A program made the translations under genes and the position numbers. A stretch of 64,000 bases of DNA from DATFVA01 sp963815785 (GTDB lineage: Bacteria > Bacteroidota > Ignavibacteria > Ignavibacteriales > Ignavibacteriaceae): assembly GCA_963815785.1 (NCBI GenBank), contig CAWFHZ010000008.1, forward strand, positions 62,001 to 126,000, given 5' to 3'. The first letter of the stretch is position 1. The number at the start of each line of letters is the position of its first letter. Under the pieces are notes generated by a model. That model was not told the origin of the DNA, searched no databases, and was given only the letters and a program-made list of their open reading frames with translations. This document shows positions 45,026-54,524 of this stretch, piece by piece.

Positions 45026-46804
45026 ATGAAATATTTTTACATATTCATTTTGTTTATAAGTGTTTCCTACGCACAATATATACCCCAATCTCCTTATCTT
45101 CAGAATCCTTCCATGGCAATTCCTTATGTTGACAGCTGCGCCCAATTCTGGACACAGGTGTATGATTCAATTGACGGAGGGTTTTACACGAATGTTGACA
45201 GGTACGGAAATGTTATAGCAAGCTGGGGAACCAATAAAGATCTCATTACTCAGTCAAGGGATGCTTACGGTTTTGTCAGAGCTTATATGCTTACAGGCAA
45301 TGAGAACTTTCTTTTAATGGCAAGACACGCCCTCGATTTTATGTATGCTCACGCATGGGATACTGCCAATGACGGATGGTTCCACAGTATTGATAGATAT
45401 GGGAATCCTATAAATCCGACTGATAATAAAAGTGCCTTCGATCAGCATTATGCTTTACTTGGAATTGCAGCCTATTTTGAAGCCACAAGAGACACAGTTG
45501 ACTGGAACTGGTTGATGAATGGATATTCAAGCAGTGAAAATCATCTTTGGGATACCGATGCCCAGGCATTCGGGTATTTTGATAATGGAAGTTATGATTG
45601 GTCTTCTGTCTCCGGTAAAAGTTTTAATGCCACTGTTGACGCAATTACTACTAATGTTCTAGAACTTTATTTACTTACAGAGGACAATAGTTATAAAGAC
45701 AGACTTCTTCAGTTAGCCGATAATATTTTAAATCATCTTTATGCAAGTATGCCGCAGCAGGCAATTGGTTTTGTAGAAGAATATTATTCGGATTGGTCCT
45801 GGAACAATAATGAAACGATGACAATAATGGGGCATGTTCTGAAATCAGGATGGTGTCTCGGAAGAATTAACCAGCTTTTCCCTGATACATCATATGTAAG
45901 TGCTGCAAAAGATTTAATTCAAAACGTATGGGATAATGGATATGATCACGAATTAGGCGGACCTTATAAAGATTTTAACCGGCAGACAGGAGAAATGCTG
46001 ATGTGGGGACAGGTAGATACCGCAAAGGCATGGTGGCAGATGGAACAGGCAATAACAGCCGGTTTGATGATGTACGAAATTACAGGTGAATCTCAGTACC
46101 TTCAGATGGCTGATGAAACAATAAAATTTTTTATGACATATTTTGTGGATCATCAATACGGTGAAGTTTATTCGGACAGAACAAGATACGGTGCCCAGAT
46201 TTGGGGAGATGAAAAAGGAAGCAGTTCAAAGGCAGGATACCATTCAATTGAACTCGGTTACTACACTTACTTATATGGAAATCTTTTTTATAAAGGGCAG
46301 CCTGTAACTTTATATTATAAATTTTCTCCGCTGAATTATGACAGGCAATTACTCATGAATCCGCTGGCATTTTCAACTGATAAGTACAGAATTAAGGAAG
46401 TTGAAAAAGATGGCACTGCTTATAATGATTATTCAGCAGACACAAGAATACTGAATCTGCCTTCCGGTATTGGAGGACATTTTAAAGTAACTTATGAATT
46501 AACAAATCCGGTTTATGTTGCTAACCAAAACGCAGCACCGGTTCATTTTAAATTAAATCAGAATTATCCGAATCCTTTCAATCCGACAACAACAATAAGT
46601 TATTCAATTGCCAAGAGTGGAAAAGTAAGCCTGAAAGTTTATGATCTTCTCGGGAGAGAAGTGACAACCTTAGTAAATGAAGACCAGGCGGCTGGTGATT
46701 ACCGGGTAACATTTAATGCAGGAAATCTTTCCAGCGGAGTTTATTTTTACATAATGCAGTCTGGTAACTTTAGTGAGTCAAGAAAACTTTTATTACTCAA
46801 ATAA
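45026..46804 (+). CDS. T9SS-exported AGE-family epimerase-like protein
   Basis: A signal peptide (to about VSYAQ) is followed by an (alpha/alpha)6-barrel domain of the N-acylglucosamine 2-epimerase/cellobiose epimerase family: TQSRDAYGFVRAYMLTG, FDQHYALLGIAAYFEAT, NETMTIMGHVLKSG and EMLMWGQVDTAKAWWQMEQA. The last ~80 residues are a type A T9SS sorting domain (NQNYPNPFNPTTTISYSIAK, VYDLLGREVTTLV, SGVYFYIMQSG). The enzyme should be exported through the outer membrane and probably isomerises or binds a sugar or oligosaccharide there. Confidence 0.88.
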   Translation: MKYFYIFILFISVSYAQYIPQSPYLQNPSMAIPYVDSCAQFWTQVYDSIDGGFYTNVDRYGNVIASWGTNKDLITQSRDAYGFVRAYMLTGNENFLLMARHALDFMYAHAWDTANDGWFHSIDRYGNPINPTDNKSAFDQHYALLGIAAYFEATRDTVDWNWLMNGYSSSENHLWDTDAQAFGYFDNGSYDWSSVSGKSFNATVDAITTNVLELYLLTEDNSYKDRLLQLADNILNHLYASMPQQAIGFVEEYYSDWSWNNNETMTIMGHVLKSGWCLGRINQLFPDTSYVSAAKDLIQNVWDNGYDHELGGPYKDFNRQTGEMLMWGQVDTAKAWWQMEQAITAGLMMYEITGESQYLQMADETIKFFMTYFVDHQYGEVYSDRTRYGAQIWGDEKGSSSKAGYHSIELGYYTYLYGNLFYKGQPVTLYYKFSPLNYDRQLLMNPLAFSTDKYRIKEVEKDGTAYNDYSADTRILNLPSGIGGHFKVTYELTNPVYVANQNAAPVHFKLNQNYPNPFNPTTTISYSIAKSGKVSLKVYDLLGREVTTLVNEDQAAGDYRVTFNAGNLSSGVYFYIMQSGNFSESRKLLLLK

Positions 46805-46973
46805 ACTTTAATCTAATTCATATAAAAGTATAATCAATACAGCCACTCGGTTAGTATTTTCATTCCTGATCCTCAACATCTTCCTTTCATCCCAAATCAG
46901 TATACATCACCTGAAATTACAATTACCTTTGCCACTGAAAGATAAAGTTAATTAATCTAATGAGGAGGTCTTA

Positions 46974-47417
46974 ATGAAAGTGTTAGTTAGTATATGTATG
47001 ATGTTGTTCCTGATGAATTCATTTACGCCAGCGTACGGAATTAATAGGTCTACTTTAGAATCTTCCGAGACCAGGTCTGCTGCGATCAAAAATCTTTTAA
47101 TCGGTTTAAATTCTGATAATTTTGGCTTAAGAACCAGTTCAGCATATGTGCTGGGTGAAATTGAAGCTGAAGAAGCAGTGATACCTTTGATGAAAATGCT
47201 GAGAACTGAAGAAAGCGAGAATGCGAGAATTGTTGCAGCACTTGCTTTGTACAAGATCAATACTGATAAGGGTCTTTTTGCAGTTAAACAGGCAACCAGG
47301 TTTGATGAAAGTGAAAGAGTCCGGAAAATGTGTACCAATTTTTACAACGAGACTTTAAGAGAAAAATACGGTACAATCGAATTTTTATCAGACAATAGTG
47401 AAGTAGCTTTGAAGTAA
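46974..47417 (+). CDS. Exported HEAT-repeat protein
   Basis: AGGAGG precedes the ATG at a good distance. A signal-like N-terminus (VLVSICMMLFLMNSFTPAYG) is followed by two or three HEAT/PBS-type helical hairpins: FGLRTSSAYVLGEIEAEEAV, ENARIVAALALYKINTDKG and ESERVRKMCTNFYNETLR. It is a 147-residue periplasmic protein, probably a binding scaffold, with no known partner. A strong terminator follows. Confidence 0.78.
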   Translation: MKVLVSICMMLFLMNSFTPAYGINRSTLESSETRSAAIKNLLIGLNSDNFGLRTSSAYVLGEIEAEEAVIPLMKMLRTEESENARIVAALALYKINTDKGLFAVKQATRFDESERVRKMCTNFYNETLREKYGTIEFLSDNSEVALK

Positions 47418-47446
47418 AATTTTCTTCTTACTTAGATCCTCCTCCT

Positions 47447-47473
47447 GCCGGGGCGTAATGTCCCGGCTTTTTT
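47447..47473 (+). terminator. Rho-independent terminator after the HEAT protein
   Basis: GCCGGG (47447-47452) pairs with CCCGGC (47462-47467) and is followed by a T-run. Confidence 0.85.
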
Positions 47474-47532
47474 ATTCTATTCCCAAATACCAAAGCAAAT
47501 TATTTATATTGATGTATCTTAATTAAAAAGTT

Positions 47533-48870
47533 ATGCAGCTTGATAAAACGGAAATAAAAAAAACGTTGTTGCTAGCATATCCTGTTATTATCGGGCAGCT
47601 TGGATTTATAATGATGGGAGTGGTGGACAGCATTATGGTTGGCAGCACTGGTGCTGTTCCTCTTGCAGGTGCATCCGTCGGCAACAGTCTTTTTATACTC
47701 ATCTTTATTGTGGGACTTGGTTTATCAATGGCTGTTACTCCGCTTGTTGCTATTGCAGTTGGCGGAAACCGGTATGAAGAATGTGGAATACTATTCCGGC
47801 AGTCGCTGCTTGTTAATATGATCGCCGGACTGGTAATTGCTCTCATTATCGTAATTTGTTCTGATCTTCTTATATATATTGATCAGCCTGGTGCGGTTGT
47901 AGCACAGGCGCAATCCTACTCAAAAATTCTCGGCTTGTCTGTAATTCCATCTATGCTTTTTGCTACTTATAAACAATTCATTGAAGGCTTTTCTATTATG
48001 AGACCCGCAATGGTTGTTGTGCTTCTGGCTAACCTTGTTAATATCCTTTTTAACTGGGTGCTTATATTCGGTAAACTGGGTTTTCCCGCATTAGGACTTG
48101 ATGGTGCAGGCTGGGCAACTTTCGCATCCAGAGTTTTTATGGCTTTGCTGCTGATGTTTTATGTGATGCGGACAAAACTGTTTAAAGATTATGATGTCAC
48201 ATTCCATTTTAAAAGTATTAACAAAAAAATTATCAGGAAGATTCTTGCACTCGGACTGCCAAGCGGAATGCAGTATTTCTTTGAAGTTGGGGCATTCTCA
48301 TTCGCTGTAATAATGGTGGGCTGGCTCGGCACTTACCAGCTTGCGGCGCACCAGATAGCTATAAATCTTGCTTCAATATCTTTTATGTGTGCTATCGGGG
48401 TTTCTGCCGCAGGGAGTATAAGAGTAGGGAATGCAGTAGGGAGGAAGGATATTTCCGAAACAAGACGGGCGGGCTTTACTGCAATAATAGTTTCTGCTTC
48501 CATTATGGGAACGTTCGGAATTTTATTTATTCTGCTCAGAAATATTTTACCGGCATTTTACATCGATAACACAACGGTTATTTCCTATGCTTCATCAATC
48601 CTGGTTATAGCGGCATTGTTCCAGGTCTCCGATGGAGTTCAGGCAGTTGGTATTGGTGTTCTCCGCGGTTTAACGGATGTAAAAGGACCAACCATTATAA
48701 CTTTTATTGCTTACTGGATTCTTGCTTTACCAATTGGCTACCTTTTAGGATTTGTTTTTGAGTATGGAATTGTTGGTGTCTGGATCGGACTTTTCCTCGG
48801 CTTAACTGCCTCTGCAATTATGCTTACACTTCGTTTTAATAAAAAGAGCAGGCAGATTGTTGAAGCGTGA
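47533..48870 (+). CDS. MATE family efflux transporter
   Basis: This is a 445-residue protein with 12 hydrophobic helices in two similar halves. MATE features include YPVIIGQLGFIMMGVVDSIM in helix 1-2, GLSMAVTPLVAIAVGGNR and GLPSGMQYFFEVGAFSFAVI opening the second half, with QIAINLASISFMCAIGVS after it. It exports drugs or cationic metabolites using H+ or Na+. The NorM-type subfamily is likely. It is monocistronic. Confidence 0.93.
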   Translation: MQLDKTEIKKTLLLAYPVIIGQLGFIMMGVVDSIMVGSTGAVPLAGASVGNSLFILIFIVGLGLSMAVTPLVAIAVGGNRYEECGILFRQSLLVNMIAGLVIALIIVICSDLLIYIDQPGAVVAQAQSYSKILGLSVIPSMLFATYKQFIEGFSIMRPAMVVVLLANLVNILFNWVLIFGKLGFPALGLDGAGWATFASRVFMALLLMFYVMRTKLFKDYDVTFHFKSINKKIIRKILALGLPSGMQYFFEVGAFSFAVIMVGWLGTYQLAAHQIAINLASISFMCAIGVSAAGSIRVGNAVGRKDISETRRAGFTAIIVSASIMGTFGILFILLRNILPAFYIDNTTVISYASSILVIAALFQVSDGVQAVGIGVLRGLTDVKGPTIITFIAYWILALPIGYLLGFVFEYGIVGVWIGLFLGLTASAIMLTLRFNKKSRQIVEA

Positions 48871-49174
48871 AAAATATCCGAAAGTCACCAGGGATTTTCA
48901 AAATCTAAAGTATCTTTTTCGCAAACTATTGATTTAATAAAGCAGAAAAAGTAAGTTGTTACAATAGAAATAACCGAGGGTTATCCAGGGAATGCAAACC
49001 GGCGAAAATTATACAGATAGCTCAACCAGAGGTTATATGCATATCATATGTTTAAATTTTTTGAATATAGAATAAATTGATAGAAACCGGAACGTTTTTC
49101 TGCAGTATCTTTCTTTAAGTCAATTAATCGTGCAGTATAAGTTATAATTATACAGTAAATAACAAATTATAATT
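48871..49174. other. Intergenic region, nothing recognised
   Basis: About 300 bases between the MATE gene and the next small secreted protein. I see no open frame, tRNA or terminator with a clear T-run. The promoter of the following gene should be here. Confidence 0.4.
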
Positions 49175-49774
49175 ATGAAAGTTTTTATTTCAATATTCAT
49201 TCTTTTAATAAGCATTAGTAATGTTTTAGAAGCGAGTCATAAAAAAGAATATGTTTATTGGGAAAGATTGAATACATCAGAGAAAATTAATTTTATGTCC
49301 AGTCATAATATCAATAGTCTTGTTCTGGATTATTATAAGGGTGATCTTAAAATTACAGACAATGAAAATACATTTGAGCTTTTAGAAGTATTAGTTTCTG
49401 CAGATTCAGAATTATTTCCTCTGTATTACTATTTATTCAATAAAATATGTTCTGAATCTGATGGCGCTATATCGGAGATTCTTGGAAAATATTGTTTGCA
49501 AATTATACTAAACGATCCAAATTATGTTATAAATTATTTTACTTTTGAAATAGAAAACTTAAAAAAGAATAAATACTGCTATCAACTTTTTGGTGAGTTT
49601 TTAGGTGAGGAAATGTATTTCAAAGAAAAAGGCACTTCAGATATAGATTATAATTTTAAAGAATTTAAAAAATATTTAAACGCTCATTTGCAACTAATTT
49701 CCCAGCAGAATAAAAATACATTGTCTTTATTTTATTATTGTATATCTGAATCAATTAATAAAATATCAGAGTAA
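49175..49774 (+). CDS. Secreted hypothetical protein
   Basis: A signal peptide (VFISIFILLISISNVLEAS) precedes ~180 mostly helical residues (TFELLEVLVSADSELFPLYY, GKYCLQIILNDP). No domain is recognised and no neighbours on the same strand give context. The composition is more AT-rich than its neighbours, with many Lys, Asn, Tyr and Ile, which may mean recent acquisition. It is likely periplasmic; the function is unknown. Confidence 0.6.
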   Translation: MKVFISIFILLISISNVLEASHKKEYVYWERLNTSEKINFMSSHNINSLVLDYYKGDLKITDNENTFELLEVLVSADSELFPLYYYLFNKICSESDGAISEILGKYCLQIILNDPNYVINYFTFEIENLKKNKYCYQLFGEFLGEEMYFKEKGTSDIDYNFKEFKKYLNAHLQLISQQNKNTLSLFYYCISESINKISE

Positions 49775-49796
49775 AGTTTACCGAATAACCTCTTTA

Positions 49797-49813
49797 ATCA
49801 GCCAAAGGCTGGC
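49797..49813. repeat. Solitary AGCC-AAA-GGCT hairpin
   Basis: CAGCCAAAGGCTGG repeats the first hairpin of the tRNA-Ser units at 42161 and 42477, here without a tRNA fragment or nuclease ORF. It may be a stray copy of the same palindrome or a simple terminator. Confidence 0.4.
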
Positions 49814-49860
49814 AGGTAAGTAAAAAGTCATTAGAAAATATTTATCTCAAATATTTAACA

Positions 49861-50653
49861 TTATTCAGTTATAACCTTAGTTATCAAACTATTCTCTATC
49901 TCTTCAAAATAATAGTTATAAATCTTAAGTCTTTTATTTTTGTACTTCCAAACTTCTGTCGGGTTATACTGTTCTGGAATAAAAGATTCCTTGTCTGAAA
50001 ATTTATCTTTAGTGGTAATTACATAAAATGGTTTAGCTGAAATGATTGCAGAGAATTGCCGCAGTTTTGCTCCCGGATTTATTTATAACGTTACCGTTTT
50101 TCAGTACAGAATCAGCACCTATTAATATTGCATCAGCAAGTGGAATAAATCTGGCTAACTCAGCTTCTGTAATAAATTCAATTTCTATCTTATCCTTTAG
50201 AAGATTCTTTGCAAGAATTCTCCCTTCATTCACTGGTCTGGATTCCGAGATTATTACCTTTAACTTTTTATTCTTATTATGAAGAAATTTTAATACTTCA
50301 TAAATAGTCCAGCTGTTGGACATAGTAAGAAGCGTGTTATATCCTTTCAGTTCTGAATAAACATTATCAAGCAAGTTCCTCTTTTTGTTTTCGGCCTCCT
50401 CCATGAATGAATCTGTAAAATCTTTTAGTATTTTAAAATCAAATTCTTTTAGAAGGGGAGTGAGTTTAGCCAGGTAATTGTTTATTGCGGAAAAATCTTT
50501 GAATCGTTTTTTTGCAGAAGTGATTATCTTTTTAACATCATCCGGATTTTTAGTGTTTGCCCTGATCAATTTATTAAGCTTGTCAAGAAGTTCGGTTGAG
50601 CCGGATTTGTTATCCTTTATTAAGGATTTTAATTGTTGTTGTTTCTTTTTCAA
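49861..50653 (-). pseudogene. eIF-2B alpha/beta/delta-like protein, frameshifted
   Basis: Residues 1-205 (50653 down to 50036) have a helical N-terminal half and the Rossmann-like half of the eIF-2B/ribose-1,5-bisphosphate isomerase family: VIISESRPVNEGRILAKNLL, FITEAELARFIPLADAILIG and NVINKSGSKTAAIL. The frame then meets a stop at 50033. Removing one base at ~50038 continues as AKPFYVITTKDKFSD and YFEEIENSLITKVITE to a stop at 49861, the expected C-terminal strand and helix. Bacterial members act on phosphorylated ribose or nucleoside derivatives; the substrate cannot be told here. Start ATG at 50653 follows an A-rich region. Confidence 0.75.
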
Positions 50654-50698
50654 TTAAATTCTTCGTTAAACTAAGATTAATCGTATTCATCTATAATC

Positions 50699-50803
50699 GT
50701 CATTTCGAAGGAGTAAAACGACCTGCCTAGCGGCAAGGCAGGCTGAGAAATTTTATACATTGATAAAGATTTCTCACCTCTATAAATAGGGGTTCGAAAT
50801 GAC
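50699..50803. repeat. MITE-like palindromic element
   Basis: GTCATTTCGAA (50699-50709) and TTCGAAATGAC (50793-50803) form perfect 11-base inverted ends of a ~105-base element. Inside is a second palindrome near 50722-50742 (CCTGCC...GGCAGG) and GAGAAAT...ATTTCTC. No coding. Similar TCATTTCGA-ended palindromes are common between genes of Bacteroidota relatives. It sits between the eIF-2B-like and exonuclease genes. Confidence 0.75.
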
Positions 50804-50824
50804 ATTATTATCTAATCACCGAAC

Positions 50825-52543
50825 TTACATGCTTTCCTGGTTCATAAACTCTTTTATATCGTAATAAACTTCCGGTGAAGGAGCACTTCTGAAATTATTT
50901 GAGGAAATATTTCTGTAAAGTTCTTCTTTATTATTGTATTCTTTCAGGTAAAATACCCTGATACTGTTCCTGTTTTTGATAAGCCAGTTAAGTGTGATTT
51001 TCATCTTCTCCAGATCTTCTTCACAAGGCATTTCTGAAAGATTAATCGTCTGATTGAAATAATCCTCAAGTGCTTCATCAAAATGATCTGCTCCTTTTAC
51101 AGCATATTTTTTAATGTAGATTTTCCCTGAGAGAAGAAGCAGATAATCATTTTCAAAACTTCCGCGGATTTCAAACAACACGTTAGCTTTATTTACCGGT
51201 TCCGCAAGCACAGAAGATTTGTAAGTCTGGTTCAGAATCATGTCCACAACTTCTTTTACCTCGGCGGCTTTCTCATATTTCTGCTTTTCTGAATAATCTT
51301 TCATTTTGTTGAGAAGTCGTGTCAGTGCAAACTGGTTTTTACCGTAAAGGAATTCATATACTTTTTCTAGCTCTGCTGTATAATCGGTCTTAACATTTTT
51401 TACACAGGGAGCGAGACAGCGTTCAATATCTGCAAGAAAACATATTTTCTTTTTAGCGAACTCAACATCATTACACTCACGCAAAGTAAATGTTTTGTTA
51501 ATCATTTCAAGTAAAGCGGCGGCTTTCTTTTTTGTAATAAACAAACCGAAATAATCTTTGCCGTCAAAATCAAAATAATTGCAGATTTCAAGTCCCGGGT
51601 ATTTACTCGCTGAATCAATTCTTAAAAAGTATTTATTACCGTATTCTTTTAACTGCGAATTATGTTTTGGATTAGCAAGCTTTATTGATTCGGCTTCCAT
51701 CAGCAGGGCGGTAAGCTCGGTGTTGGTAATTTCAATTTTAATTCGTACAGCCTGTTTTACTATTTTTTTTGCTTTTCTCGGGGCGGTAGGGGAGAAGTAA
51801 GATTTTATTCTGTCCCTTAATGATTTTGCTTTACCTATATAAATAATTTCGTTTTTGGAATTCAGGAAATAGTAAATCCCCGGAGTTTGCGGTAATGACG
51901 AAACATCTTCCCGCAATGATTCTTTAATGCGTCCTGTTTTTTCTTTTGGCACACTTATTTTATTGAAGTTAAGCAGATCTTCAACTGTAGAGATTCCTTC
52001 TTTCTTCTTCAGTTCTTTTATCATTTTTATTAAAAGCTGGGCGGTAACTTTTGCATCAGAAAGTGCACGGTGCGAATCTTCATTATGCAGATTAAAATGT
52101 TTACACATGTTTGATAACGATTTGCTCTTAAGTTCGGGATACATCCTTCTTGCAAGTTTAAGTGTACAAACATCTTTATTGTATAATAAGTCTCTTCCTG
52201 CATAAAGAAATTCTTTCCTTAAAAAGCTCTTATCAAAAGAAAAATTATGTCCCCCGATTATATCATCTGAAATAAAATTTAGTATATCACCTGCAGCATC
52301 CTCGAAAAATGGAGCTTCATAAACATCATCATTACTTATTCCGGTAAACTGCGTAATAAAATAGGGAATTGGTTTTCCGGGGTTTATCATTGAATGGAAT
52401 GAATCGATAATTTTAAGACCGGTAACTTTAACGATACCTATCTCAATAATACTATTAGAACGGGGGGATAGTCCTGTAGTCTCAACATCTATTATTGAGA
52501 ATGAAGCCTGCTCAAGAGGTATTTCGAGTGTGTCTTTTTGCAT
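50825..52543 (-). CDS. DEDDh exonuclease fused to GIY-YIG/UvrC-like nuclease
   Basis: Residues ~10-175 are an epsilon-type exonuclease: FSIIDVETTGLSPRSNSIIEIG (DxE), GGHNFSFDKSFLRKEF and HRALSDAKVTAQLL (HxAxxD). Residues ~215-295 are a GIY-YIG domain (LPQTPGIYYFLNSKNEIIYIGKAKSLRDRI) as in UvrC. The remaining ~270 residues are UvrC-like, with FLADIERCLAPCVK and a UVR-like KMKDYSEKQKYEKAAEVKEV helix. The architecture is known in bacteria with Cho-like repair proteins. It probably acts in nucleotide excision or end processing. Length is 572 residues. Confidence 0.9.
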   Translation of the reverse strand: MQKDTLEIPLEQASFSIIDVETTGLSPRSNSIIEIGIVKVTGLKIIDSFHSMINPGKPIPYFITQFTGISNDDVYEAPFFEDAAGDILNFISDDIIGGHNFSFDKSFLRKEFLYAGRDLLYNKDVCTLKLARRMYPELKSKSLSNMCKHFNLHNEDSHRALSDAKVTAQLLIKMIKELKKKEGISTVEDLLNFNKISVPKEKTGRIKESLREDVSSLPQTPGIYYFLNSKNEIIYIGKAKSLRDRIKSYFSPTAPRKAKKIVKQAVRIKIEITNTELTALLMEAESIKLANPKHNSQLKEYGNKYFLRIDSASKYPGLEICNYFDFDGKDYFGLFITKKKAAALLEMINKTFTLRECNDVEFAKKKICFLADIERCLAPCVKNVKTDYTAELEKVYEFLYGKNQFALTRLLNKMKDYSEKQKYEKAAEVKEVVDMILNQTYKSSVLAEPVNKANVLFEIRGSFENDYLLLLSGKIYIKKYAVKGADHFDEALEDYFNQTINLSEMPCEEDLEKMKITLNWLIKNRNSIRVFYLKEYNNKEELYRNISSNNFRSAPSPEVYYDIKEFMNQESM

Positions 52544-52680
52544 TGATCAAATTCGTTTTACAAAGATAGTATTTTCTTAAATATGTTTTGATGTAAATAA
52601 AAAATTGGTTTTGTTATTATTTCAATTACAGATTAACTTTTTTATTCTCTCACGATTTCGATATATTTATAAATTATTTT

Positions 52681-53493
52681 ATGGAGATTATGAATCATCT
52701 GAATATTCTTTTTATCGGGGACATTGTGGGGAAACCCGGAATGGATATGGTTCAAACCTGGCTCCCTGGATTAATTCAAAAGTATAAACCTGATTTGGTA
52801 ATTGCTAATGGTGAGAATTCATCAGACGGCAAAGGATGCACCAATAAAGAAGGTGAAATACTTTTTAATCTTGGAGTACACGTTATTACCGGTGGAAATC
52901 ATACCTGGGATAAACATCAGTCACAGGAATATCTTAAAACTGAACCGCGTGCTATAAGACCTATGAATTACCCGAAAGGAACTTATGGAAACGGGTACTA
53001 TATTGCCGAAACAAAGAAAGGAAAAGTGGCTGTTCTTAATTTACAGGGCAGAACTTTTATGGCAACAATAGATGATCCCTTCCGCACAGCGGATTGGATA
53101 ATTCCAAAAATTAAAGAGGAAGCAAAGATTATTTTTGTTGATTTTCATGCAGAAGCTACAGCAGAAAAACTTGCATTAGTAAATTATCTGGATGGAAAGA
53201 TTAGTGCGCTGGTTGGAACTCACACTCATATTCAGACAAATGACGAAAGAATTTTTCCGATGGGGACCGGTTATATTACTGATGTCGGAATGACAGGTCC
53301 TTACGATTCTGTAATAGGAATGAAAACTGTAGCCGCAATAAACAGATTTCTTTACCAGACTCCGCAGAAATATGAAACTGCGCAGAACGATGTACATATC
53401 TGCGGCATATTATTTAAGATAAATACGGAAACGGGTAAAACTGAGGAAATAGAAAAAATTCTCTTCCCTGAGTTTGCAAAAACAGCCGGTTAA
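52681..53493 (+). CDS. ymdB: TIGR00282 family metallophosphoesterase (YmdB-like)
   Basis: This is a 270-residue calcineurin-like phosphoesterase. Metal-binding motifs are LFIGDIVGKPGMDMV, ANGENSSDGKG, TGGNHTWDKHQ, VDFHAEATAEK and VGTHTHIQTNDE. In Bacillus YmdB hydrolyses cyclic nucleotides and affects biofilm genes; its role here is inferred. The Met at 52690 (MNHLN) may be the true start. A methyltransferase gene follows after five bases. Confidence 0.9.
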   Translation: MEIMNHLNILFIGDIVGKPGMDMVQTWLPGLIQKYKPDLVIANGENSSDGKGCTNKEGEILFNLGVHVITGGNHTWDKHQSQEYLKTEPRAIRPMNYPKGTYGNGYYIAETKKGKVAVLNLQGRTFMATIDDPFRTADWIIPKIKEEAKIIFVDFHAEATAEKLALVNYLDGKISALVGTHTHIQTNDERIFPMGTGYITDVGMTGPYDSVIGMKTVAAINRFLYQTPQKYETAQNDVHICGILFKINTETGKTEEIEKILFPEFAKTAG

Positions 53494-53498
53494 ACAGA

Positions 53499-54503
53499 AT
53501 GCTTAATTTTCCTTTACCACGGATTGATCTTGATGATAAATTAAGAAATTTACTTCTGCCTTATTCGCGATTTAAACCCGGCGATACCTGGAATGATCCA
53601 AAAAATAAACATAAGATTGCCTGCCTCGATTGTTCTGATCGGAATCAAATAAAAAAAATTAAAGATAAACAAAAAGCTGTTCTGGCTATTCACGATCCGC
53701 CATATAATTTTGTTGCATTCAAAGAAAGTGATATAGAAGAGTTTATTACGTGGAGTAAACTGTGGATAAAAAATACGGAAGATTTATTATCTGATAACTC
53801 TTCACTTTACATCTGGCTCGGTGCTGATCAGAATGATCATTTTCAGCCATTAGCAGATTTTATGATAATGATGAGATCTTCAGGATTCAAATCACGCAGT
53901 TTTATAACAATGCGGAACCAGCGCGGCTACGGAACGCAGAAAAACTGGATGTCCGTAAGACAGGAACTCCTTTATTATATAAAAGGAAAACCTGTTTTTA
54001 ACCCTGAAGCTGAGTATACTGATATTCCTAAAATTCTGAATGGTTATTACAAAAAAGTAAATGGAAAGGAAACGAAAAACTTTGAAAGAAGTAAATCGGG
54101 GTTTATCCGTGCAGGAAACGTTTGGGTTGATATACAACAGATATTTTACAGGATGAATGAGAATATAAACGGATGTTATGCTCAGAAACCTATGAAGGCA
54201 ATTCGGAGAATAATCAATTCAGGCAGCGTACCGGGAGACCTTGTTCTTGATTTCTTTTCACATTCCGGAACAACTCTGCTTGCTTCTGAAATAGAACAGC
54301 GGAAATGTTATACAGTAGATATTGACCCGATCTTTTGTGAAATAACATTAAGAAGACTTGAACATTACCGCGAGACCGGGTTTACAGGCTGGCAAAATTC
54401 CAACCCGTTTTCAGCGGAAATACTTGCGGATAATAAATTGAAGAAATATCTTGTGAAAAATTATAATTTTGATTTTACCGAACTTAATTCATTTAAAGAA
54501 TAA
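53499..54503 (+). CDS. Site-specific DNA methyltransferase (beta class)
   Basis: Motif IV (IHDPPYNFVAF) precedes motif I (VLDFFSHSGTTLLASEIEQ), the order of beta-class N6-adenine or N4-cytosine methylases. KPMKAIRRII is the motif upstream of I, and CYTVDIDPIFCEI is the SAM-binding Asp region. At 334 residues no target-recognition domain of a known enzyme is recognised. No restriction gene is adjacent, so it is an orphan methylase that may mark the genome. ymdB and folD flank it closely on the same strand. Confidence 0.85.
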   Translation: MLNFPLPRIDLDDKLRNLLLPYSRFKPGDTWNDPKNKHKIACLDCSDRNQIKKIKDKQKAVLAIHDPPYNFVAFKESDIEEFITWSKLWIKNTEDLLSDNSSLYIWLGADQNDHFQPLADFMIMMRSSGFKSRSFITMRNQRGYGTQKNWMSVRQELLYYIKGKPVFNPEAEYTDIPKILNGYYKKVNGKETKNFERSKSGFIRAGNVWVDIQQIFYRMNENINGCYAQKPMKAIRRIINSGSVPGDLVLDFFSHSGTTLLASEIEQRKCYTVDIDPIFCEITLRRLEHYRETGFTGWQNSNPFSAEILADNKLKKYLVKNYNFDFTELNSFKE

Positions 54504-54524
54504 AACTGATAGAGAAAGTATTGA

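Noticed and set aside
48970..49040. Possible tRNA-like fold (CCGAGGGTTAT...AACCAGAGGTTA)
   Set aside because: No acceptor or anticodon stem can be formed.
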